Below, piece by piece: positions 24,804 to 35,639 of a DNA stretch of 64,000 nt. A program made the position numbers and the translations under genes. The notes below the pieces were generated by a model. It was not told the DNA's origin and ran no database searches. It worked only from the letters and a program-made list of their open reading frames with translations. The stretch comes from Thamnaconus septentrionalis (taxonomy: Eukaryota > Chordata > Actinopteri > Tetraodontiformes > Monacanthidae): assembly GCA_009823395.1 (NCBI GenBank), contig CM020513.1:4050501-4114500 (forward strand), in the 5' to 3' direction. Numbering within the stretch: the first letter of the stretch is position 1; every line of letters starts with the position of its first letter.

Positions 24804-24958
24804 CCATTTCCAGGTACTCGTCCACCAGTCCGTGAGCGTTCATGGGCTGCAGGTTCCAGTCTTTGTCCCACTGCGGCAGCTGCGTTTTGTTCTCCACGTT
24901 CTGACCTCCTCCGCCCCCTTTCTTCATCTTCCGGCGAGACCACCAGTTCTGCAGCAAG
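24804..24958 (-). CDS. ano3: ano3 exon 21
   Basis: Codes P701 to M752. [13 protein letters not shown] is followed by a five-glycine run (G715-G719), which is IHDAS-like in mammals as I recall, then [22 protein letters not shown]748 and E751 (the EYLE motif) match the TMEM16A E702/E705 calcium ligands. The acceptor is GTGTTCAG and the donor GTAAGA. Confidence 0.94.
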
Positions 24959-25200
24959 CTGAACACGGAGCACCGGCGGCTTTACCGTCACCTCAAAGCA
25001 AATTAGCGTCGACAGAGCGGCGGGCCGAGCCGCCTCCCGCCGCCGCCACCACAACAAGAGGATTCAATTTGTCTTTCATATGCTAATACAGCCAAATGAC
25101 GTTAAATGAATAATAAAGACGCTACTTAGCGCCAGAGTCTTTGAGCTCTCGGCTTTATGACACATAAATCAGGGGGCTTCTCTAACAGCGCTCTGACTCA

Positions 25201-25341
<141 letters not shown>

Positions 25342-25849
25342 TCACGTCTTTTGCCCTTTTCATCCCAGACTCTGGCGGAGCCGCCTGGCACGGTCACTGA
25401 TCTGAAGGCCTGGACGGATCTCCAGACGACGGCCCAGTTTTTTTATTCGTCTGACTGTGACTGCGAGAACGCAGGATTTTTAGCTCCCTGTTAAAACTGA
25501 CAGACTGGACTAAGACGGGAAAAAACAAAAAAGGCCGGCCTCTCATGAGATGAAGAAAAGTGTCAGAGAGGTCAGCGGTGCTCTTAGTGACATCACATCA
25601 AGAGTGGAACAAGCAAAGGATTCAATGACATATTGCTTCCAAACTGAAGCTTAAGTGGATTTTGCATAACGGCAAAAAAATTTACAGCGTTGGAAGTTTT
25701 TCAAAACAGGCTCCAACACATTGAGTCAATCAGTTGCTAATCAGTAAAATTTCAAAACAACAACAACATAATTAACATGAAGTTTTCTGCTCTCAGGAAG
25801 AACGACTCCACCAGTCCAAACGTCACCAGGCAATAAGTGGCCCACTCAC

Positions 25850-25907
25850 CTCCTCCAGCCTCCATCGATTAAACAGCTTATTGTATTTTCCAGGTCTGCC
25901 AGCAAAC
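25850..25907 (-). CDS. ano3: ano3 exon 19
   Basis: Short 58-nt exon reading [19 protein letters not shown], the loop between TM5 and TM6. The acceptor is AATCTCTTCAG and the donor GTGAGT; phases 2 in, 0 out. Confidence 0.94.
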
Positions 25908-26151
25908 CTGAAGAGATTGAAACGGCCAACATTAGCTGCGAAATCCAATAAAGAAACTCCGAGCGGCCGGCTAAACAAACAGAGGGCCGCTAATTAGGTC
26001 GGAAAAGCGTCACGACGCGCTCACATCTGTGATCACGGCGGTAAAAGATGCTCTGAAATAAACTCTTTAGCAGGGGAGGAAGGAGGTGTGGAGTGGGTGG
26101 GGGTACTGACATGAAACATGAGGGTCGGGCGCAGGGCAGGCAGCCTCCTAC

Positions 26152-26263
26152 CTTCCCAGGAAGAAAGCGATGTAGAACGTGGAGCTGTTCAAGTTGACAA
26201 ACTGGAAGAGGAACATCTTGAGAGAGAAGCTGTTCTCCCACTCGGACTCGGTCCGCGGGTGCT
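26152..26263 (-). CDS. ano3: ano3 exon 18 (TM5)
   Basis: Reads [18 protein letters not shown] then [20 protein letters not shown]. It carries the conserved TESEWENSF block before TM5. The acceptor is GTCCTCCTCAG and the donor GTAGGA. Confidence 0.95.
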
Positions 26264-26357
26264 CTGAGGAGGACAGGGGGTAGAGGGAGGAGGAGGTCAG
26301 CCAACCATCTGGGAGGCAGAGCAGAGTGGAAGTGCGGCAGGGAGGGGCGGGGCTCAC

Positions 26358-26394
26358 CCAGGTTGGTCAGCAGGTAGGCCACCTTTTCATACAC
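26358..26394 (-). CDS. ano3: ano3 exon 17 (37-nt microexon)
   Basis: Reads [12 protein letters not shown] plus one base, the TM4-TM5 intracellular link, matching YEKIAYLLTNL of the family. At 37 nt it is the shortest exon of the gene after the 5' exons. The acceptor is GTCCCACCAG and the donor GTGAGC. Confidence 0.94.
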
Positions 26395-26597
26395 CTGGTG
26401 GGACGAGAGCATCATTAGCATGGACACGGAGAAGATCGAGGAGGTGTTGCTGCCACACTGGGGCCGGACAAAACTGGAAGCTCTCAGCAATTAAAAAACA
26501 AAAAAAACAACAAAAAAGCCCTTCTGGTTCTTCCCGCGACAAAACTGCCAACAACATTATTTGTTTGATGTGCGGCGCCTGCACGCCTGCCACCCAC

Positions 26598-26762
26598 CAC
26601 ATTGAGAGACATGATGATCATGAAGTTGATGCAGACGCCGGTGCCAGAGGTGGCAAACTGCCAGTTCTTCTTGACAAAGTACCAGTCGAGGGAGGCGAAC
26701 TGCTCCATGGCGATGAGCCGGAAAACCACCACGGCAAACACGGCCGTCAGGACCAGCGAGAT
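26598..26762 (-). CDS. ano3: ano3 exon 16 (TM3-TM4)
   Basis: Reads [36 protein letters not shown] and [19 protein letters not shown], 55 codons. The acceptor is CGGCTGCTCAG and the donor GTGGGT, phase 0 on both sides. Confidence 0.95.
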
Positions 26763-27120
26763 CTGAGCAGCCGGGGGGAGGGGGAGGAGGAGAGCGGTTG
26801 GGACAGGGGCGGGGGCAGGGTTGAGGATGAGAGGAGTGTCGGATTAGCCTGCAGATTAGTTTCGGATTGAAAATTCTGCAGCAAAAAAACCCCCCGAAAA
26901 ACAACCCATTCCAAATATTACAGCGTCCAAAATTCCAAAATCTTATCAGCAAACAGGAGACAAACAGATCAGGTTGTCAAAGCGGCTGCGGAATACTGTC
27001 GCCAGCCACCAGGGGGGGATGTTACACCACTGCTGCGTGACAGTGGCGCACCGACTGAGGGGGTGAGAATCGTGAGGGGAGGTGAGGGGATGGGGGGATA
27101 TGAAGATCAAAGGGCCGCAC

Positions 27121-27261
27121 CATGAAGAAGATCCCCGACACGGACACCATGAGCCGGCTGAGTTTGTCTGAGAAGGGCTGGAAGGGCTCGGGCTTCCCGG
27201 AGATGGGGTTGACTCGCTCCACCCGCGAGTACTTGGCTTCGAACTGAGGCCGCAGCTCCTC
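27121..27261 (-). CDS. ano3: ano3 exon 15
   Basis: Reads [38 protein letters not shown] and VSVSGIFFM, 47 codons, in phase 0. The TM2-TM3 intracellular loop is nearly invariant in ANO3/4. The acceptor is unusual: a (TG)14 run ends about ten bases before TCAAG, with no polypyrimidine tract. The donor is GTGCGG. Confidence 0.93.
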
Positions 27262-27271
27262 CTTGATCACG

Positions 27272-27301
27272 ACACACACACACACACACACACACACACA
27301 A
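27272..27301. repeat. (AC)n / coding-strand (TG)n at exon 15 acceptor
   Basis: About 14.5 AC units on the plus strand. On the transcribed strand of ano3 they form a UG run ending some ten nucleotides before the exon 15 3' splice site. Confidence 0.95.
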
Positions 27302-27369
27302 GCACGCGTGAGCCACCGAAGAGCTCCTCACGGGGGCGATAGTGAACGAAGGGGGCGACGCCGACGCAC

Positions 27370-27452
27370 CTCCTCCTCCTCCAAGTCGATGAGATCCCAG
27401 TCGTACGTCAGCTCCGCTCGCCTCCTCTTCCAGAACTCCAGGAAGACGGTGG
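27370..27452 (-). CDS. ano3: ano3 exon 14
   Basis: Reads [19 protein letters not shown] then DLIDLEEEE. It holds the end of TM2 and the acidic cytosolic segment. The acceptor is CCCCTGCAG and the donor GTGCGT; phases 1 in, 0 out. Confidence 0.95.
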
Positions 27453-28214
27453 CTGCAGGGGACGGGGCGAGGAGAGAGGCAATCAATCGGGTTATTGATC
27501 GAGCCGGATGTCTTACAGGCGTGAAATAATCCCGTGACGGCCGAGGTTCGGATATCTGGAGGGAGATGGGTGCGACGTGATTCCAGTCGACACTCCACGG
27601 CGGCGAGGAGTCGAGCAGAAGCGACAACAGGATTTCTCTCTCGTCTTTCTTTCCATTGTATGTTGGAAAGTGAGGCTTTCTCGTGCAAAGGAGTCAGACT
27701 GGAGCCTCTTTCAAAGGGCAACCCCTTTGAAGGACTTGACTCTTGCCGTGTCTTGAGCTGCACACAAGCAGCCACCAGATTCTTCACTTCATCCCATCAA
27801 AGGTTTCCATATGGACTTCGGTTTCACAACATTAGTAAACAAACAAAAGTGGCTGCAGGGCAACAAAACATCAAGCTGCATAAGAACAGCTGTCAAGCAT
27901 TAGTCACAGCCATCTTCATGCATTTATGGACCAACCGTAGTGGATTTTGAAGCGGCAACAATCTCATTCATTGATTCGAGTTGATTCTATTGGCTTCACT
28001 TCTCGTTAATAAAGGTCTCACATGATGCAGAGGTCACTCTACCAATGTTCTCTGCATCTTTACAAGTGACTTCACGTGTCTACTTCCACTGTTTGCCTCG
28101 CTTTACAGAGAATGTGTGTTAGGACACACAATGGTCGTATTTAACCTGTGTCCTAATTTCGTGCCGTTGAAAAATGGTATGACAATAAAGCTTCCTTGAG
28201 TCCTTGAATCCTTT

Positions 28215-28330
28215 AACCCTCTGCGATGTCACAAAGTGATGTCACAAAGGGTCCACTGGTAGCTAACTGACGACACCCACATTCAAGACACTGCATTCAA
28301 ATCTTCTTAAAAATTCATGGCAGTGCTTCT
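28215..28330 (+). repeat. Dispersed TGATGTCA-core repeat, copy D (duplicated core)
   Basis: Two overlapping core motifs, GCGATGTCACAAA then GTGATGTCACAAAGG, lie head to tail at 28223-28250, followed by a GGTAGCTAACTGACGACACC segment. In ano3 intron 13. Confidence 0.5.
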
Positions 28331-28499
28331 TGTGATTCAGGGCACCCGAAAAAGGAACGGCGGCAGCGTAAAAAAGCAGCAGAACCTCCAGACACAACAA
28401 CTTTTCAACCGCCGTTGAAGACGCTGGAGTTGAATATAGCCTGACCCACTTTAGATGGAGGAGAGAGAGCCGGAGCCGCAGCCTCTGATGCCTACGATC

Positions 28500-28830
28500 G
28501 CTCCCTTGGGGGGATCCAGGTTCTTTTTTTTTTCTCTATCTCGCGCTCGCAGCAGCCGCCGCCGCTGTGCACACGCTCAGTGACGCGGCTCTGCGGCTCT
28601 GCAGCTTCGGTCCACATCGCCGAGGGGCCTTTGACTGGAAGGCAGCCTGGACTTCCCTCCGCTCCACTCGGGTTCTTCCATCCACCCTGAACTCGGGACG
28701 CGATGTGCAGAGTGTGGCCCCCGAGCGAAGGCAGATATATGGACGTGCGCCTGCAGACGCGCACGTCCATATATCACGCCGCGCGGCGCTGTGCATTACA
28801 GCACGTGCACGTCGCCGCAGCCTCGGGGAT
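28500..28830. other. CpG-rich patch in ano3 intron 13
   Basis: Strong local rise in CpG and GC content, unlike the surrounding intron, with a perfect 16-bp hairpin inside. No exon recognised. It could be an internal promoter or CpG-island-like regulatory patch; that is inference. Confidence 0.4.
28735..28774. repeat. Perfect hairpin, 16-bp stem, 8-nt loop
   Basis: ATATATGGACGTGCGC (28735-28750) pairs exactly with 28759-28774 around CTGCAGAC. Confidence 0.85.
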
Positions 28831-29225
28831 TATCACCGCTATCACTCTGCAGAACTGACGGCCGCCTCACAAAGGGAACCTCCAGAGGAATGTGAACTTA
28901 TCCGGCTAATTAAGCCGGGCCGGCGCTTTTATTAAGTTGTGAGGCAGCTGCTCATTAATTCATCGAGAATGTTTTTTTTTTTTTTTTTAACAGCCGAGAA
29001 GCGTCTGTGTTTGCTGAACTCTGTGTTGAAAAATACAGGTTTCAGCTGGTCCACTTTCCAGTTTGGAAGAGCAGAAGCAAAAGCTGCATAAATAGACCCG
29101 AATTCCGCAAAGGGCTTTTTTTTTTTCTTCTTTTTTTAGCATCAGCCAAGGAACCTCGTTCATCTTGCGCTGGTGGTGAATGCAGGAAAAGGGGGACAAA
29201 CAGGACGAGGGGCCGCTCCACTTAC

Positions 29226-29286
29226 CCCAGATAGCCATGAAGATAGCAAAGAACACGGTGCCGCCGTTATCAAACAGATGGGTCAC
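29226..29286 (-). CDS. ano3: ano3 exon 13 (TM2)
   Basis: Reads VTHLFDNGGTVFFAIFMAIW plus one base. The FDNGGTVFFAIFMA block is invariant in the family. The acceptor is GTTTTCCAG and the donor GTAAGT; phases 0 in, 1 out. Confidence 0.95.
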
Positions 29287-29917
29287 CTGGAAAACACAGG
29301 CAGGCAAGCAGCAGTGTGACTTTTCCAACAGGACAGTCAACAAACATTCTGGCGTCAATTTAAAGTTTTATTTTTGTAGTTTGTTCCAGGCTGCAGTGTC
29401 ATCGCCTGCTAACTGCTCGCTAAACGTGTTTACAGATTAGCGCTGGCACCTTCTTGCCAAAACGCTAACCCTGCTAGGTTAACATAGGAAACACTGACTG
29501 GAAATATGAGGCCATCTCTGTCATTATGATGATAAAAGCTAACCTGACAAGCTGCAGGTTGAGAGTATTTCCAGAGATTTTTGTCACAAATGTCACAAAT
29601 TGTCACACAGAAATTTGGAAATCCTGACCTTTGAAAAATGGGTTGAACAAGGTTGGCTTAGAATTTAGCTTTTTTTTTTTTTTTTTGCTCTAACAATCAT
29701 GGCGACCTCAACTGTACATCTGTTACTGTTACGTCTTCATTTAACATATGCGATTGTTTGTCTGGAAAGACAGGCGTAACCATTATAATATATTATCATA
29801 TTTCATAAATAACAATTAAAATGACAATTCAATTCATGGCATTGCTGGCAAAACGCATCCACAGACCCACAACAAAAAGCTTTGTAGCTTGTAGGTGAGT
29901 CCGAGAGCCACACTGAC

Positions 29918-30014
29918 CTTTGCATAAACACAGCTGTCACTCAGTGTCCACGGTTCACAGGTGTCCTCACACATCGGACACATGATGGTGGTGTTGGCTT
30001 CGCAGATCTCTTTA
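29918..30014 (-). CDS. ano3: ano3 exon 12 (cysteine-rich loop)
   Basis: Codes S417 to K449, the TM1-TM2 extracellular loop. It has five cysteines (421, 429, 432, 436, 445) and one sequon (N424-T-T), as expected for the disulfide-bonded anoctamin loop. The acceptor is TTCCTGTCAG and the donor GTCAGT. Confidence 0.95.
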
Positions 30015-30121
30015 CTGACAGGAAGGAAGAGAAAACGCGTTAAGAAGCAAGAAAGAAAAAAAACAACCAACCAACCAACACAGTTTTTGGGATGAGAGGG
30101 ACTGGCGAGTGAACAGCACAC

Positions 30122-30256
30122 CTGACTTGGCTGGAGTCCATGGTGAAGAGACCATAGAGGAAGACCAGAAGGCCGACCAGGGCGGCGGGGATCAGCATGC
30201 CGGTGTACCAGCCTAACCAGGCAAAGTAAAGACCGATCTTCTCCCCGAAGTACCTC
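30122..30256 (-). CDS. ano3: ano3 exon 11 (TM1)
   Basis: Reads [38 protein letters not shown] and TMDSSQV. The YFGEKIG motif leads into TM1. The acceptor is CTTCCCCGAAG and the donor GTGTGC; phase 2 on both sides. Confidence 0.95.
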
Positions 30257-30795
30257 CTTCGGGGAAGACAGGAGCGGCCAGAATTAACAGGGGTTAATTC
30301 TGCTGCCGGTTGTTACACTTTGAGTGCTGCAATGATGGACCAGGGAGCTATGGAGCTGAAAGGTCACGGGGTCATGCAATGTGGCAGCGTGAAATCAATA
30401 AGCGAGCGTATCGGCTTCCTGAAGCTCAGCGCTGAAGGTGCCTTTGGCCACCCAAGGGTGTAATTTCTCAGCTCTTTGGAGCAGCGGGAGAGACATGAGA
30501 GTCATGTGACACGAGTGAGAGAAAATGTTATTTGCATAACACCGGCCAATAAAATGGCAGTTAAAAAATAGAAAACGTGGCATTTGGAGGGTGCTGTTAG
30601 AGCTGGAAAATCGACAATTTCACATTCTGAGGATCAGAAGAGGAAGAAAGTGGCCCAATTGAACAGCAATGAAACACTGTCCTCGTGATACTTATGTTTT
30701 GCTGTTTTTTTTTTTTTTAGAAACATTTGAAATTTAAAATCTAATTTTTTTCCACTTAAATAAGCTTCCTCCCATAATTTGCGAATAAGTGAACT

Positions 30796-30972
30796 AGTGT
30801 TGTAGTACTCCAGATTGGTCTTGGTCTGAATACCAGTCTCGAGAGCACGTTTTAAGGGTCTTGTCTTGGTCTCAAACTCCAAATGTCTTGGTCTTGTCTC
30901 GATCTCGATACTCTCTAGTCTTGATAATGTCTTGGTCTCGGTCTCGGTTGGTGCGGTCTTTACTACAACACT
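30796..30972. mobile_element. Short MITE with TIRs and GTCTTGG-type repeats
   Basis: The left end AGTGTTGTAGTA and the right end TACTACAACACT are exact inverted repeats of 12 bp. The interior consists of repeated GTCTTGGTCTC/GTCTCGATCTC units. At 177 bp in ano3 intron 10, it cannot be autonomous. The style is known from fish genomes; the superfamily is not assigned. Confidence 0.65.
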
Positions 30973-31256
30973 AACGTGAACCATTGAAGTGGAGAAAACT
31001 AATATAATGATAGTATAAAAATAATGAAATGTCTGGCAGAGAGCGTGTAAAAAATCCACTTTGGATGCTCATTAAACTCCAGGCCAAAGTCAACGAGTGC
31101 GTTTAATCCCAAAATCCTCCGTCCCTAATATCCAGGCGATTCTTCCCACTGTGATCTGAACCCCCTGGATATTTTTACCATCTTGCGCTTCACATGGGGC
31201 ACCAAGAACAGAAAGACGGGCCGTCGTCGAGGAGCTGCTGGCTGAGCGCCAGTTAC

Positions 31257-31378
31257 CTGATGAGATCCAGCGGCTGGTATTTGTACCACAGTCCCCAGCG
31301 AGCCCAGCGCTCATACAGTAGGTGCCGGTGGTTCTGGGCGCCGTGTGTCTTGATGGGGTGTCGGCTCTTGTAACTGCC
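31257..31378 (-). CDS. ano3: ano3 exon 10
   Basis: Reads [20 protein letters not shown] then [20 protein letters not shown]. The [23 protein letters not shown] block precedes TM1. The acceptor is GTCTCACTAG and the donor GTAACT; phases 0 in, 2 out. Confidence 0.95.
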
Positions 31379-31487
31379 CTAGTGAGACAAGCGACAAGGA
31401 GGAGGCAGGTGAGTTTTCTCTTGTTCTTTTTTTGTTTTGTGAAGTAGCAGTACAATCTGGCAAACAGAGGAAATAGACGTTAGTCAC

Positions 31488-31543
31488 CTCGTGAGGAGGA
31501 AACGCAGCCTCGTACGTGTTGTTTCCCAGCAGGCGGTTGATTC
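31488..31543 (-). CDS. ano3: ano3 exon 9
   Basis: Reads (G)INRLLGNNTYEAAFPPHE, matching the family's ..LI.NG.Y.AAFPPHEG block. The acceptor is CACCTCTCTGCAG and the donor GTGACT; phases 1 in, 0 out. Confidence 0.94.
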
Positions 31544-32023
31544 CTGCAGAGAGGTGATCACATCTAAAATTCAGTGGCGTGTTTTGCGATGAGGGTTTGT
31601 TCAGGGCTCCCGTGGTCGTAACAGCCTGCTGCTGCATTATGCAACAGGACGAGGCGCCGAGGTTTCGCCAAAGCACGACACAGGACAGAGAAAACACGGC
31701 GGGTGGGCGGGACGTCAAACGGCAACGAGCACCTGGGCGTGCTGCTCATATCAGTGGTGGTAGTAGGATACAAGGACGCTGGAAAATTAAATTCCAAATT
31801 TATCTTTTAGTTTTTTCACTCTCCCCTTTATAAAAACATTTCATCAACCAGTGGAAAATACACACAAACAGGTTGCAGCTATTTTCAGATTTGAATTTTC
31901 CTCTCCTGTGTCCCTGATGATTGAGCAAATATTAAAACATTTTGTGTTTTATTTCCTGTAGAATTTAATGTTGGAATATAATATAAAAAGGGGAAGGAAG
32001 GGAGTTTGGGGAGGTTCTCCTAC

Positions 32024-32130
32024 CCATCTTTGACTTTCCATCCTCGTACTTGGTGCGCTGCAGAACGTGGTGGACGATCCTGCTTCTGGTGGAGTTGGAG
32101 AAGAAGGTCTCTCTGTTGTTGATGGTGAAG
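32024..32130 (-). CDS. ano3: ano3 exon 8
   Basis: Reads (H)[19 protein letters not shown] then [16 protein letters not shown]. The INN.ETFFSN.TRSRIV block is diagnostic of the ANO3/ANO4 subfamily. The acceptor is TCTTTCTTTCAG and the donor GTAGGA; phases 2 in, 1 out. Confidence 0.95.
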
Positions 32131-32694
32131 CTGAAAGAAAGACAGAGTTAAAATCTGTGAAATATTTATCTGACGACGGAGAGACGACCGTTCAAAGCCT
32201 TGTTTTAATGGCGGGGTATCGTTTGCGTTCCTTTGCAAGCAGGCAGTCATTGGTTTCCTAATAGCGTGATCTGAAAACAGAGAAGGGTTCTGGTGACAGA
32301 AGAGTTTTAGCGATGCCTTTGATCAAAGTGGCGCTTTGACACCGGAACAGGAAGAGAAACTGGGGGAGAGATCTGAACGCCTGCTGCTGTTTCATCCCGA
32401 GTCACCATCAGAGTTCTGAGTCAAAGGGCCAATTGCTCACATGACATTAATGCGAGAAAATGGGTTTTCGCTTTATGGAAGCAAAACAAGATGGAACATT
32501 TTTCACAGTGAACGCCATTCAGAGATGAAAGAGGGGAAGAGTTTATTTACTGTGGAAAAAGCAAAAACAATTTGGAAAGAATTTGGCATTTCTATTTAAA
32601 GATCCCATTTTACCCATTGTCAGATTTAAATTGTATGCTGTATTTTCTTCAATCAGCAATTAGCAATCTTAAAAAACTCTGCAGACATCCAGGA

Positions 32695-32870
32695 GACGGT
32701 ATGTTTAACCCTGTGTTTGCAGCCTAAAGCTAAAGCTGAGGCTTTTATGGATACGTGTTTGAAAGGGAACAAAAACAAGGCTGTCTCAGGGGGCGGAGCC
32801 AACACCTGGCTTGGAGGTGACGTCAATAACCTAAAAAAGCACCTCTTGTGATGCTACAAGAGGCTGATTT
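32695..32870 (-). repeat. Dispersed TGATGTCA-core repeat, copy E
   Basis: Well-preserved reverse copy in ano3 intron 7. It reads AACCCTGTGTTTGCAGCC, GTGTTTGAAAGGGAACAAAAAC, GGGGGCGGAGCCAACACC (each block separate) and then the core CTTGTGATGCTACAAG. Confidence 0.65.
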
Positions 32871-32912
32871 AAAGAAAAGTGATTTGCTTGGTGTGTTGCG
32901 TGTCCTGCTTAC

Positions 32913-33044
32913 TGATGCATGCGCGCTCTGCTGAAGGGGGCGGTGTAGCAGTCGGTTTCCTCCAGGTCAGGCAGAGCCTCCTTGTCCAGCTTCATGGGGT
33001 TCCTGGGCAGCCAGCTCTTGACCTGCCGATATCGCCGCTGAAAC
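32913..33044 (-). CDS. ano3: ano3 exon 7
   Basis: Reads [19 protein letters not shown] then [19 protein letters not shown] and RARMH. The LPDLEE.DCYT.PFSRAR block is highly conserved. The acceptor is CTGTGCAGCAG and the donor GTAAGC; phase 2 on both sides. Confidence 0.95.
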
Positions 33045-34172
33045 CTGCTGCACAGAAGTGACGGCATCAGTGCCACCGATCTCGTCTCGTTACTCATCGG
33101 CTCGTTTTGGCCGTTTTTTTTTCTTCTTTTTTTTTTACACACAAATGCACCTGAACACTCATCACCGCCCCGACTGCTGACTTTTCCTTTTCGTCTGTGC
33201 TCCTTGTGACTCACGATTCTGCCAGCCACTCATGCAAGAAGAAAATCATAAAAAAACAAAAAAAACCAAAAATACTCCAACCTACGGTGTTGTTTTTCTT
33301 TCATGCAGCTGCCAGAGTTTTGGAAGCTGGCTGAATGTATTCCGTGTAAATATGTCGAAAATATCAAAAGCGGACGTGCAATTTCCTCTCCCAGGCAAAG
33401 TCATTCATCTGAGCACCGACAACAACTTCAGACCTTTTGGCGAGAAGGAAGCGTCTGCTTCAGAGCTCAGCGAAGTCTCTGGTTTTTCAATCACAAAGCG
33501 TGTTTTTCTTCTGCATGTTTTACAAGTAGCAGAAGTGTATTTTCTTCTGAAAGGTCATTCAAGCGGGAAAAACTGGCCCTTCACTTCTCTTTTCTTTCCA
33601 CACGGGCAAGAAAATTATACATTTGGCAGTGCTGCTGATGATTTGCCCCGACGATCTGATTAAATCCAGAACACGGTCGACTGCATTCAAACTGGCTACA
33701 AAAGAAAGATTGATAAAAAAAACAAACTAAAACATTCCAAGGAGCCACAAGAAGCAGTATAAGTAAAGTTGCACTGTGGGCATGAATGTGCGATAAGTGT
33801 TTAAGTGTTTTCAGCTTTAAAATGTAGTTTTTCTCCAGACCTTTTTGAGGTGACATCATTAACAATGTGCAACCGGAGCAGTTACGATTTGAATTATAAA
33901 TCTCTGCAGTGTGTATTCAGCAAGAGTCTGCAGCAAGTTCCTATTTAAAACCACAGAAGAAGAAGGCGAAATTTGGGGCCCTGCTGCAGCTAAAATAACG
34001 CGCTTTAATCTCAACTAATAAATCAGTTTAATCAAAAGAGGCAGAGCAAACGACATCTGCAGCGGCTTCACGGGAGTTTTGCTCTGCGTGTACGGGATGA
34101 ATATAAACAGGAATTCACACCGGCGTCAGACAGCATCTTATAAATGTTACGTTGCAGAGCCTCCACACAAGC

Positions 34173-34201
34173 GTGTGTGTGCGTGTGTGTGTGTGTGTGT
34201 T
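34173..34201. repeat. (GT)n microsatellite
   Basis: GT run with one C interruption in ano3 intron 6. Confidence 0.9.
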
Positions 34202-34711
34202 TGGAGGAGAAAGTAATGATACAACATCAGCCACCTGTCACCACCTGCGCACAGCCCATTTGTTCAACTTCACCCCGTCGCCCATTAGCAAACATAGAGA
34301 AGCACACAGTTTTTCTCTGAGCTGATCCGCCAGCAATGTGGCACACAAGAGCTCGGAGGGAGATGAACTAAACAACAGAAGAAGAAGAAGAAGAAGATAA
34401 AAGAAAAAAGGAAAACAAAAAACATGACGGATCTCAACGTTCAGAGACGGCGAGACTAAGTCTCACAGGAGACACAGAGACGGTGCTTTGTTCTGAGCAG
34501 GGACGGGTGGGCGGGTGGAAAAGAGGTGTGCGACTGTTGGTGTAGGTGTGTGGAAACCAGCGTGACGCATCCGTGCATTAAACTCGCTGCATAAAATGAC
34601 ACCGGTGAGAAACATCTTGAAAGGCCTTTTTTCAAAACCTTACAGAGACAGTCGACGTTTCTGATCCACGCAACTGTTTTTGAGTTTGAGAGATAATTCC
34701 ACCAAATAGAC

Positions 34712-35249
34712 CAGTGGTGTCAAACTCTGGCCCGCGGGCCAAATTTGGCCTGCAGTTTCATCATATTTGGCCCGCAGGGGCAATACAAAAAACACTACTA
34801 GAGCTAGTAGTACTGCTAATACTACAAATCCCAGGATGCTCTGCTGCTATTTTGCCGCATCAATCAGGACAGGACGTTCATTGAAGGATGTTATTATGAC
34901 TTAACTGGTTTATTGTTGTTATTTTATTTTGAAATGCATCATTAGCCCGTGAGAAAGGTTACTATTGAAATTTGAGGCATTTGATTTTTCTTTACATTTT
35001 AATTTATTTTCAGTTTTTTTAATTTGAAATTTAATTTTGCATGTGTGCAACATGAAGTTTTTCGTTGTATAGTATTAAGCTTTGCTTGTTCCATATTCGG
35101 TGTTGAAGCAAACTCATTTGGGTCCATATATAAAAGGTTCACTGTTATATCAGGAGGAAGATTATTTTCAATAAATATCAACGTTGGCCCGCGACTCTGT
35201 CCAAGTTTTACATTTTGGCTCCACTGTGTTTTTGAGTTTGACACCCCTG
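34712..35249. mobile_element. hAT-type MITE (TIRs plus 8-bp target duplication)
   Basis: TIRs CAGTGGTGTCAAACTC and the complement of GAGTTTGACACCCCTG match at 15 of 16 positions. Flanking 8-mers AAATAGAC (34704-34711) and AAACAGAC (35250-35257) match at 7 of 8, the hAT-style target duplication. The GGCCCGCGGGCCAAATTTGGCC subterminal repeats (seen in parts) fit known fish hAT elements. No transposase; 538 bp; ano3 intron 6. Confidence 0.8.
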
Positions 35250-35570
35250 AAACAGACGGACTCCAGCGTTAAAAAATATATCATTTGGACTCTAGGATGA
35301 CACATTTTGTGCAGGACATTTATGAGGAATAGTTGAAGATAGTCACCACAGCCTCCATCAAAGTTCAATAGAAGGTGAACTAGGCCTTAAACAAACCCGG
35401 GACCAGTTCTCTGACCAGCAGGTGAACTCGGAGGAGGCGGAGGAGGCGGAGCTCACAGAGCGTTTCTTTCAATTAAGAGACTTGTCCCAAAATGAAAGCC
35501 AGGCTCTGCTTTCAAGATGAAGGAGAAATTATTCATGTTTCCGTGTGATTGGTCGCTGACCAGACTGAGC

Positions 35571-35637
<67 letters not shown>
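35571..35637. repeat. (CT)n microsatellite
   Basis: About 67 bp of CT with three G interruptions, in ano3 intron 6. Confidence 0.95.
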
Positions 35638-35639
<2 letters not shown>

